Source of the DNA: Acidobacteriota bacterium
GTDB lineage: Bacteria; Acidobacteriota; Thermoanaerobaculia; Multivoradales; Multivoraceae
Assembly: GCA_021296535.1 (NCBI GenBank)
Contig: JAGWAG010000047.1
Coordinates: 1 to 35,036, forward strand
Length of the DNA: 35,036 nt
Direction of reading: 5' to 3'
Under the pieces are notes generated by a model, which was not told the origin of the DNA, searched no databases, and saw only the letters and a list, made by a program, of their open reading frames with translations. Shown piece by piece: positions 7,674 to 15,257 of the stretch. A program made the position numbers and the translations under genes. Position 1 is the stretch's first letter. The number at the start of each line of letters is the position of its first letter.

Positions 7674-10316
7674 ATGCCGAGCGGCAATCTCGAGGCCTAC
7701 CGCCGCAAGCGATCGAGCGAGGCGACGCCCGAACCCTTCGGTCCCGCGACGGGGACGGGCGCCGGCCGCTTCGTCGTCCAGAAGCACGCGGCACGCCGCG
7801 TCCACTTCGACCTGCGCCTGGAGCTCGAAGGCACGCTGAAGTCCTGGGCCGTGCCCCGCGGCCCCAGCCTCGACCCCGAGGTCAAGCGCCTGGCGGTGGC
7901 CACCGAGGACCACCCGCTGGAGTACGCCGATTTCGAGGGATCGATCCCCGCCGGCAACTACGGCGCCGGGGCGATGATCGTCTGGGACAGCGGCCGCTGG
8001 AGGCCGCTCGAGGACCCGGTCGCCGGGTTGGAGAACGGCAAGCTCCTCTTCGAACTCCACGGCTACAAGCTGCGCGGCGTCTGGACTCTGTTTCGCACCG
8101 GCGGCCGGCGCCAGACGGACGACGGCAATCAGTGGCTGCTGATGAAGAAGCCCGACGCGGCCGCCCGGCCGGAGAGCGAGGGCGGCGAGGACGACCTGCC
8201 GCCGGAGTCCGTGCTCTCGGGCCTGACCGTCGAGGAACTCCGCGACGGCTGCGAGCGGATCGAGGAGGTGCGGGCCGAGGTCGCCGGATCCGGCGCTCGA
8301 CAGCGCAACGTCGACCCGCGCTCGCTGCAACTGATGCTCGCGGTCACCGGTGATCGGCCGTTCTCCCGGCCGGGCTGGATCTACGAACTGAAGTACGACG
8401 GCTACCGCCTGGTGGCGGCCAGGGAAGGCGGCAACGTCTTCCTCCGCTATCGGAACGGCGGCGACGTGACCGCGCTCTACCCCGAACTGGTCCGCGCCCT
8501 GCGCGCCCTGCCGGTGCAATCGGTGGTCCTGGACGGCGAGGTCACCGTCCTCGACGGCGGCGGCAGGCCGAGCTTCGCCAGGCTCCAGACACGGGCCCTG
8601 CTCAGCCGACCGGTCGACATCGAACAGGCCGCCGTGCGCCGGCCCGCGACCCTGTTCGCCTTCGATCTCGTCGCCTTCGAGGGATCGGACCTGCGGTCGC
8701 TCGCCCTGCTGGAGCGAAAGGCCCTGCTGGCGAAGGTTCTGCCCCCGGCCGGGCCGCTCCGCTACTCGGACCACATCGAGGAGCAGGGCGAGGCGTTCTT
8801 CGAGCAGGTGGCGGCGATGGGCCTCGAGGGCGCGATGGCCAAGGACGGCGACTCCCGCTACGTCGGCCGCCGGTCGTCGTCGTGGGTGAAGCTGCGCACC
8901 GAACGGACCGCCGACTTCGCCATCGTCGGCATGTCGCCGCCCAAGGGCAGCCGGGTCGGCCTCGGCTCGCTCCACCTGGCGGTCTGGGATGCGGAGGCCG
9001 CCGACACGGCGGCAGCCGGCGGCGGCAAAGCCGGCGGCCTCGTCTATGCCGGACGCGTCGGCACCGGGTTCAGCGACGCGGTCCTCGCGGAGCTGGCGGA
9101 CCGACTGTCGGCCAACCGGCGCGACGGTCCGCCGTGCCGGGCCCCCGTCGGCGCGGACGGCGGCGTCGGCGCGGGCAACGACGCCGATGGCGACGATCCC
9201 GTCGACAAGCCGCTGGGCGACAGCGACCTGATGGGGGGCCGCGTCGAAGACCAGACCTGGATCGAGCCGAACCCGGAGCTGATCTGCGAGGTCCGCTACA
9301 AGGAATGGACCCCCCACGGCATGCTCCGGCACCCTGTCTTCCTCCACTTGCGCGACGACAAGCCGATCGAGGACTGCGTACGAGCGGCCGAGCCGCGAAC
9401 TCCCGGGAGCGACCCGCCGCCGCCGCCCGAACGGCGCGTCGACGTGACGAACAGGTCCAAGGTCTTCTGGCCGGCCGAGGGCTACACAAAGGGCGACCTG
9501 ATCGACTTCTACGCCGAGATCGCCGACGCGATGCAGCCCTACCTGACCGACCGGCCGCTGGTCATGACCCGCTATCCCGACGGCATCGCTGGCAAGTCCT
9601 TCTTCCAGAAGAACGCCCCCGACTTCGCGCCGGACTGGCTGCAGACCGTGAAGCTGGTAAGCCCCCGCACCGGCAAGGAAGTCGAGTACTTCGTCTGCCG
9701 GGACCGCGAAAGCCTGGTCTACATCGCCAACCTGGGTGCGATCGTCCTCCACGTGTGGTCGAGCCGGGTGCACCAGCTCGGCCAGCCCGACTGGTGCATC
9801 CTCGATCTCGACCCGAAGGACGCGCCCTTCGAGGACGTGATCGAGATCGCCCTGGCCATCCGCCGCCTGTGCCGGAAGATCAAGCTGCCCAGCTTCGTCA
9901 AGACCAGCGGCTCGAGCGGTCTGCACGTTCTCCTGCCGCTCGGCGGCGCCTGCACCTTCGAGCAGTCCCGCGGCCTCGGCCAACTCATCGCCCAGATCAT
10001 CTGCCGCCAGTTGCCCGACATCGCCACGATCACCCGCAACCCCGAACGCCGCGGCGGCAAGGTCTACATCGACTTCGTCCAGAACGGACGCGGCAGGCTG
10101 CTCGTCGCCCCCTTCAGCGTCAGACCGCTTCCGGCGGCGCCGGTCTCGACGCCGCTGCGCTGGTCCGAGGTCAAACCCGGCCTCGACCTGCGCGACCACA
10201 ACATCCGGTCGCTGCCCGAACGCCTCAAGAAGCTCAAGACCGACCCGCTGCGCGGCGTGCTCACCGAGCAGCCCGACCTGCTGGCCGCGCTAAGGCGGTT
10301 GAGCGAACTCGTGTAG
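7674..10316 (+). CDS. ligD: Multifunctional DNA ligase D (PE-LIG-POL)
   Basis: ATP-dependent end-joining ligase with three domains in the order phosphoesterase, ligase, polymerase, about 880 aa. The 3'-phosphoesterase domain is near the N-terminus (RRVHFDLRLELEGTLKSWAVP, then PAGNYGAG). The ligase core has the nucleotidyl lysine in YELKYDGYR (Lys about 240) and the later ligase motif SSSWVKLRTERTADF. After a variable Gly/Ala/Asp-rich linker, the primase-polymerase domain starts at VTNRSKVFWPAEGYTKGDL and has the catalytic acidic motif LDLDPKD (Asp about 711). ATG 7674 is preferred because GGGAG lies 10 nt upstream; ATG 7665 is too close to it. It works with the divergent ku gene. Confidence 0.96.
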   Translation: MPSGNLEAYRRKRSSEATPEPFGPATGTGAGRFVVQKHAARRVHFDLRLELEGTLKSWAVPRGPSLDPEVKRLAVATEDHPLEYADFEGSIPAGNYGAGAMIVWDSGRWRPLEDPVAGLENGKLLFELHGYKLRGVWTLFRTGGRRQTDDGNQWLLMKKPDAAARPESEGGEDDLPPESVLSGLTVEELRDGCERIEEVRAEVAGSGARQRNVDPRSLQLMLAVTGDRPFSRPGWIYELKYDGYRLVAAREGGNVFLRYRNGGDVTALYPELVRALRALPVQSVVLDGEVTVLDGGGRPSFARLQTRALLSRPVDIEQAAVRRPATLFAFDLVAFEGSDLRSLALLERKALLAKVLPPAGPLRYSDHIEEQGEAFFEQVAAMGLEGAMAKDGDSRYVGRRSSSWVKLRTERTADFAIVGMSPPKGSRVGLGSLHLAVWDAEAADTAAAGGGKAGGLVYAGRVGTGFSDAVLAELADRLSANRRDGPPCRAPVGADGGVGAGNDADGDDPVDKPLGDSDLMGGRVEDQTWIEPNPELICEVRYKEWTPHGMLRHPVFLHLRDDKPIEDCVRAAEPRTPGSDPPPPPERRVDVTNRSKVFWPAEGYTKGDLIDFYAEIADAMQPYLTDRPLVMTRYPDGIAGKSFFQKNAPDFAPDWLQTVKLVSPRTGKEVEYFVCRDRESLVYIANLGAIVLHVWSSRVHQLGQPDWCILDLDPKDAPFEDVIEIALAIRRLCRKIKLPSFVKTSGSSGLHVLLPLGGACTFEQSRGLGQLIAQIICRQLPDIATITRNPERRGGKVYIDFVQNGRGRLLVAPFSVRPLPAAPVSTPLRWSEVKPGLDLRDHNIRSLPERLKKLKTDPLRGVLTEQPDLLAALRRLSELV

Positions 10317-10331
10317 AGCCGAGAGGTTCCG

Positions 10332-10445
10332 ACTGGGTGCGCCGGCCTGCCATCCGTGCACCCGATGACGGGCGCACGGACTGGTTCGCGGGTGGCGCGG
10401 ATCGCGCCACCCGGGTTCTGGCCGGCTTCCGCCGCAGGCGGCCGG
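10332..10445. repeat. REP-like element split by an insert with two hairpins
   Basis: The left half reads CTGGGTGCGCCGGCC and the right half TGGCCGGCTTCCGCC followed by GCAGGCGGCC, matching the REP-like units at 5741 and 23068. Between them lie about 68 bp absent from the other copies. These hold the hairpins CCGTGC...GCACGG (10354-10379) and GGGTGGCGCG-GAT-CGCGCCACCC (10390-10412). The element follows the ligD stop and may also act as its terminator. Confidence 0.7.
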
Positions 10446-10474
10446 AAAGCCGCGCCGCGCGCAAGGCGCCCGTG

Positions 10475-10505
10475 TTGACATCGGACCCACAACTGAACTA
10501 AGTTC
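10475..10505 (+). promoter_or_regulatory. Toxin-antitoxin promoter with overlapping operator
   Basis: A consensus -35 box TTGACA (10475-10480) is followed, 18 nt later, by TAAGTT (10499-10504) as a weak -10 box. A perfect palindrome GAACT-A-AGTTC (10495-10505) overlaps the -10 box, as expected for autoregulation by a Phd-type antitoxin. The predicted transcription start lies within a few bases of the ATG at 10512 and there is no Shine-Dalgarno sequence, so the transcript may be leaderless. Confidence 0.5.
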
Positions 10506-10511
10506 CAGACT

Positions 10512-10769
10512 ATGATTCGACTCAACATGCACGAAGCCAAGACGCATCTGTCCCGCTACATCGCGCGGGTCGAGGCGGGGGAGAAGATCCTCCTCTGCCG
10601 CCGGAACGAACCGGTCGCCGAGATTCGTCCGGTGCCAGCGGCCCGGAAGAAACCTCGCCCGTTCGGACTGGATCGAGGCAAGTTCGAGGTCCCCGACTCG
10701 TTCTTCGACCCCCTGCCCGACGAGTTCATCGATGCGTTCGAGAACGGGCCGGTGTTTCCCGAGGAGTGA
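10512..10769 (+). CDS. Phd/YefM-type antitoxin
   Basis: Antitoxin of a type II toxin-antitoxin pair, 85 aa. The N-terminal half (MIRLNMHEAKTHLSRYIARV, then EPVAEIRPV) is the Phd/YefM DNA-binding fold. The acidic C-terminal tail (PDSFFDPLPDEFIDAFE) is the expected toxin-neutralising segment. Its stop overlaps the start of the PIN toxin gene as GTGA, so the two are translationally coupled. It probably represses its own promoter through the palindrome at 10495-10505. Confidence 0.9.
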   Translation: MIRLNMHEAKTHLSRYIARVEAGEKILLCRRNEPVAEIRPVPAARKKPRPFGLDRGKFEVPDSFFDPLPDEFIDAFENGPVFPEE

Positions 10770-11152
10770 AGCTGCTGCTCGACACCTGCGTGTTCCTTTG
10801 GTGGAGCCAAGGCTCCGCCAGAGTCCCCAGGGAAGTCCGAAAGCTCGTCGCGGACCCCGCGAACGATGTCTACGTGAGCGCGGTCACGGCCTGGGAGTTG
10901 GCCGTCAAGCACGGGCTCGGCAAACTCGAGTTGCCTGCACAGCCAGACGTCTTCGTTCCCACACGGCGAGAGTGGTACGGCTTCAAGTCCCTGCCGGTCG
11001 ACGAGGCCAGCGCCCTGCAGCTACCGCGGCTGCCGCCCGTGCACGGCGATCCGTTCGACCGCCTCCTGATCTGCCAGGCGATTGAGCACGGGATGACGCT
11101 TGTAACACCGGACAGGCTGGTTTCCCAGTATCCGGTGCGGATCGCGTGGTAG
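10766..11152 (+). CDS. VapC-like PIN-domain toxin (ribonuclease)
   Basis: Toxin of the pair, 128 aa, a PIN-fold Mg2+-dependent ribonuclease. The acidic active-site residues are visible: Asp6 (LLLDTCVFLWW), Glu43 (TAWELAVKHGLGKL), Asp94/Asp97 (HGDPFDRLL) and Asp115 (TPDRL). The subfamily is the one paired with Phd-type antitoxins; the RNA target is unknown. The GTG start overlaps the antitoxin stop. It converges on the TonB-receptor gene, whose stop lies 47 bp away. Confidence 0.9.
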   Translation: MKLLLDTCVFLWWSQGSARVPREVRKLVADPANDVYVSAVTAWELAVKHGLGKLELPAQPDVFVPTRREWYGFKSLPVDEASALQLPRLPPVHGDPFDRLLICQAIEHGMTLVTPDRLVSQYPVRIAW

Positions 11153-11198
11153 GGGGCCGAGCGCCCCGCTCCTCCGGCAGCCAAGTCAGCCAGGTCAA

Positions 11199-13941
11199 TC
11201 AGAACTGCAGCCGCAACCCGGCCCGCACCCGGCGGCTGTCCTGGAACGCGGCCGGGAGGCCTTCGCGGCCGTCCGGCCTCGGCTGCTGCGCGGCGACGGC
11301 GTCGGCGACGGTGCCGGCCCCCGGACCGATCAGCACCGGATCGAAGTAGGCGAGCGGCCAGAGATCGGTGGCGGCGTCCTGGTCGAAGACGTTCAGCGCC
11401 TCGGCGAAGAAGGACAGTCGCCGGTGCTCGGAGCGCAGCGGGATGCGGTAGGTCAGGGAAAGGTCCACCCGCTTCAGGTCCGAGCTCTTGACCGGTGTCT
11501 CCAGACCCGGAGGCAGCGGCGCGAGTCCCGTGCTGAGAATGCGTTTCTCCTCGTCGACCCGTACCGCCATCGTCCTCGGCACGTACGACCCGCCCGTGCG
11601 GAACCGGTAGACGAGGGCGGTCACCAACCGGTCCCCCGGAGACAGCACGAACCAGCCGGCGAACTGGTGCTCGCGGTCGACGTCGAGGCGCCGACTCTCG
11701 TCTGTCACGTCGAGCACGTCGCACGGCACCGGCGAGGAACAGAGGTCGAACGCTGCCAGTCCCGGATGAACGTCCGTTCCACTGATTGCCTGAAGCGCCA
11801 GTCCGCCGGCCTCGTGGTTGCCGGTCAACCGACTCAGCACAGGCCGGGCTGGCACCGACGTTCGCATTGAGTTCGGCGCCCCACCAGTCCTGCTGCAACC
11901 GCGGCAGATCGTCGCTCGTGCCTTCCCGCGGACTTCTACCGGCGCCCACACCGGGCGTCAGCAGCGTCGGCACGACCGTGCCGCCATCGACCACAGGAAC
12001 AAGTCGAATGCCGTCTCGCAACCGGCGGCGGGCGAGACGCGCGGAGATCACGACGTCCGGCAGGAACTGGTATCTCGTTCCCAACTGGACCTCCCGCACC
12101 AGACCCGGACGCAGGTCGGAACTGGCGGCGGCACGCTCGAAGACCAGAGGCGAACCGGAGTACCCCGCCGTCTCCAGGGTCGCCAGTCCGTCGATACCCG
12201 CCAAACCGGCGACGGGCCGGAAGGCGTCCAGGTGCCACCAGGCAGCACCTCCGTAGAGCTTCCACTTTCCGCGTCCGGTGACGTCCCAGGCGAAACCGAT
12301 CCGGGGTTCCGTGCGGTCACCGAAACCGAGTTCGAGCGGCCCGGTCGACTCCTCCTCGGCACGCAGGCCCAGGTGCAGGGTCAGGCGGCGGTTGAACACT
12401 CCCGCCAGGCGCCAGGCGTCCTGGACGTAGAGCGCCCGCTTCTTCTGCCGCAGACCGCCCGCTCCGAGAGGCTCGCCGCGCCACTCCGGCAAGGGGCCGC
12501 CGGCAAACCGCAGCTCCCGGCCCGGATGATCGAAGCGCTGCAGTTGCAAATCGCCGCGGGTACTCTGAATGCCGACCTCCAGGGTGTGATCGAACAGGAA
12601 GAACGACGGTTCCACGGCCCAGTTTCGGCGCGCCGCCAACCGCCGTAGCGGCCCCGCGGTCCGCGGGTACAGAGAGCCCGCGGCGAGACCAGGGGCAGGC
12701 GCCACGAAGTAGGTGCCCGTGTCCTGCCAGGGGTCGGCGCGATCGCGAAGGTCGGAGCGGCCGCCGAAGAGCCGTAGCCACAGTCGATCCGAAACACCCC
12801 ACTCGACGTTAAGGCTCGTCGTCTGGTGACTGGAACGCCTGTTCTCCACTCCGTTCGCGTCGGGAAGCACCAGCAGGGCAGGCCGACGGCCATCCAGTTC
12901 CGTGGCCCCCGCGTGATGCTTCAGGCTCAGGTTGCTCGCCGAGCCTGCCCACCAGTCCAATTTGCCGACCGACAACTCCGTTGTTTCGCGCCACGTCAAC
13001 GGCGCGCCTGCCAGAAACAGATCGAAGACACCCCTGGCCCGGCCCGTCGAGTGGCCGCCGAAAGCCCGCGCGCGCTCGTCGCGAAGTGGACCGCCAACGA
13101 AGACATAGGCCTCTTCGCCGGAAATCCTCCTGCTATCGGTGCCGCCAAAGGAGACCTGGTCGTCGGCCTGCTGGCGCAGAGCCAACCTCTTCGCGCTGTC
13201 CAGCGGCTCGACAGCCGACAGACCGCCGTTCACCCGCCAGGCCGTATCGCCCGTCCGCGTAATCAGGTCGACCTGCGGGCCTGCCAGCGCCGCCGAGAAG
13301 TCCATCGTTCGCACGCGCACCTGATCGACCCAATGGAGGTCCACCGCCGTCGCTTCCCGCGTGTCGACGGCCGTTGCCTGCCCGTCGATCCGATAGTTGG
13401 CGAGTCCGGGTGACCAGCCGTTGACCGCCAGTCCTCCCGCCACCGCGTCCAGACCGGTGGCTAGGTCCAGGTTCACTGCCGCGGTTGAGCCGGGCAGTTC
13501 CCGCAGGTCGTCGCCGGCCAGCACATTGCCGTCACTGCCAGTGACCACGTCCAGCAAGGGCGACGACTCGAGGTCGAGACTCGAGGCGCCGCCAGGTCGA
13601 AGATCGAAGTCGACCCGCAGCACACCTCCCGTCACCAGGATCAGGTTCTCCGCCGCGGAGGTCACGAACCCCTCAACACCCGCCTCGACGCTGTACTTGC
13701 CAGGCGGCAGGCCCGGCGCCCGGTAGCTGCCGCCGGTGCCGACGTGAACGACCCTGGGCCTGTACAACTGCTCGCCGATGATCCTGATCTCCGCGCCGGA
13801 CAGCGGCTCACCGGTGGCCTCGCTCCGGACCTGACCGTTGATCTCACCGTTCAACTGGGCCCATGCCGCTCGCGGCGAAGCAAGAACCGAACCCGCGACC
13901 GCGAGGACGATCACCGCCGAGACCGCCGGTGCCGCCGCCAC
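11199..13941 (-). pseudogene. TonB-dependent receptor (Oar-like), frameshifted near 3' end
   Basis: Outer-membrane receptor for uptake of a bulky substrate with energy from TonB. From GTG 13941 it has a signal-like segment (AVIVLAVAGSVLASPRAAWA) and a carboxypeptidase-regulatory domain (EINGQVRSEATGEPLSGAEI, PPGKYSVEAGVEGF). A plug-like region (LAVNGWSPGLANYRIDGQ) and a long beta-barrel follow, ending VRAGLRLQF with the terminal Phe typical of outer-membrane barrels. The barrel frame changes around 11835-11870: the upstream part ends near QQDWWGAELNANV and the downstream part resumes at RPVLSRLTGNHEAGG in the +1 frame. The total length of 2743 nt is one base over a multiple of three. It is joined without a stop to the MFS frame upstream. 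This is either a decayed gene or an assembly error. Confidence 0.8.
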
Positions 13942-15129
13942 TCCGGTCGGCTCCCGTTTCGGCAGGAGCAGCGAAGCAAACGCCGACACCAGGCCGACGA
14001 CGGCGCCGGCCTGCAGCACCGAAGTCAGTTCGAAACGATCGGCGAGCCCTCCGATTCCCCAGGTGGCGAGCCCGCCCGTCGCGAACAGGAAGCCGAGTGC
14101 CGTTCCCGAAGCCAGCCCCCGGCGCCAGGGCAGCACTTCCTGGGCCATGACGATCAGGATCGAGTGCGACGCCCCCAGCAACGCTCCGCACGGCAGTACG
14201 AGGGCGAAGATCAGGCCTTCGGACTCCGGCACCAGCGCCAGCAGCAGCGAACCCAGCAACGTCGTCAGAAAGACGACCGGGCGTCGACCCCAACGATCGG
14301 CCCAGGCCCCCGCGAGAACCGCCGTGACCGCGCCCCCGAGCAGAAACAGCCCGCTGGCAAGCCCCTGAGTCGAGGATCTGTATCCCTGCTGGCTCAACAG
14401 GAGAGGCAGGAACGCCATCGTTCCAAACATGGCCCAGGACCGGCTGGCGAACACCAGGGCCAGAAGAGCGATGACGCCGCCGCGCATCGGTCGCCGGCGA
14501 CTGGCGGGCGCTTCCGCGCCACCGGCCGGCCTGTCATCGGCGGACCGCAACGGGCCAGGCGCCGCGTTGACCCGCCGCGGCCCCATCGCGAAGGCCATGA
14601 ACAGCGGCACCGGCGCCACGACCAGCACGAGCCAGTAGATCCCCGTAAGCCCCGCCCAGTCGAGCGCCAGCCCCGCCAGATACGGGCCCGTGGTGAGCCC
14701 GAGCTGACCGCAGAAGAAGAAGATCGCGGTGAAGGTGGCCGAGCGGGCGACGTTCACCGTACTGGAGTGCATCACGCCCAGAGGATGGAACGCGCCGGAG
14801 GCGACCGCCGCGAGGGCGAACGGAATGAGGAACAGTCCGAAACTCCCCGTCGCGGCAGCGGCAGCAACCGCCAGCGCCATGCACCCCAAGTTGAAGGCAA
14901 CGCTGAATGGACCCAGGAAGCGGCTGCCGACCCTGTCGACCAACCAGCCGAAGGCCGGCTGCGTCGTCCCCGCCAACACCTGGAACAGTCCGACCGCAAG
15001 CCCGATCTGCGCGGCGCTGAGGCCGAGCGGCTCCCTCAGGAAGGCCAGCAGCACCGGCCCCATGCTGTTGAAGATGTCGATGCCGAGGTGACCAACCGTA
15101 ACGGCGGCGAAGATGCGTCGGCCGTTCAT
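13942..15129 (-). CDS. MFS transporter, fosmidomycin-resistance (Fsr)-like, no stop before receptor
   Basis: Inner-membrane exporter of the major facilitator superfamily, 396 codons, about 12 hydrophobic segments. Fsr-like features are HLGIDIFNSMGPVLLAFL at the N-terminus, the loop GWLVDRVGSR after TM2, and the AFHPLGVMHSS segment; the second half starts after a polar central loop (about residues 190-225) and has DRWGRRP. The start is ATG 15129. It overlaps by one base the stop of a 19-codon ORF that repeats the same first 12 residues. There is no stop codon at the end: the frame runs through PKREPTG directly into the TonB receptor. Transported substrate unknown; efflux of a drug or metabolite is likely from family membership. 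Confidence 0.85.
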
Positions 15130-15188
15130 CAGAGATCGAGCCCGAAGCGAGCTACTGTCACCGCGGCGAAGATGCGTCGGCCGTTCAT
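15129..15188 (-). CDS. Short ORF 2, 19 aa, close copy of MFS N-terminus
   Basis: ATG 15188 opens MNGRRIFAAVTVARFGLDL, whose first 12 residues equal those of the MFS protein. It stops at a TGA whose last base is the A of the MFS ATG (TGATG), an arrangement that allows ribosomes to reinitiate on the MFS gene. It is either a coupling leader or the remnant of a tandem duplication. Confidence 0.45.
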   Translation of the reverse strand: MNGRRIFAAVTVARFGLDL

Positions 15189-15247
15189 GCGATCTCGCCA
15201 ACGACCCGGCGCGACAGCACCGCGGCCACAATACGCCGAGCACTCAT
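15185..15247 (-). CDS. Short ORF 1, 20 aa, diverged copy of MFS N-terminus
   Basis: ATG 15247 opens MSARRIVAAVLSRRVVGEIA and stops at a TGA that overlaps the next ATG (ATGA). It starts 10 bp after the ggt stop. It resembles the MFS N-terminus (MNGRRIFAAVTV). It could act as a translational-coupling leader peptide or be a relic; nothing shows that the peptide itself has a role. Confidence 0.4.
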   Translation of the reverse strand: MSARRIVAAVLSRRVVGEIA

Positions 15248-15257
15248 GCGCGGCCCG

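Larger units (their letters stand above)
15071..15247 (-). repeat. Three tandem 59-bp copies of the MFS gene start
   Basis: Reading the minus strand, ATG codons at 15247, 15188 and 15129 are spaced exactly 59 nt apart, and the following sequence aligns over the whole unit. Copies 2 and 3 are identical for the first 26 nt and then diverge mainly at third positions. Copy 1 is more diverged. Because 59 is not a multiple of three, each copy reads into the next in a new frame. Confidence 0.85.

Noticed and set aside
7494-10199. A 901-codon open frame on the minus strand opposite ligD
   Set aside because: Antisense to a well-supported LigD with three intact catalytic domains. Its composition is that of a GC-rich shadow frame.
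10870-11830. The first reading frame of the TonB receptor continuing past the shift to about 10870
   Set aside because: After the shift point the frame is arginine-rich and overlaps the PIN toxin gene antisense. The barrel clearly resumes in the +1 frame.
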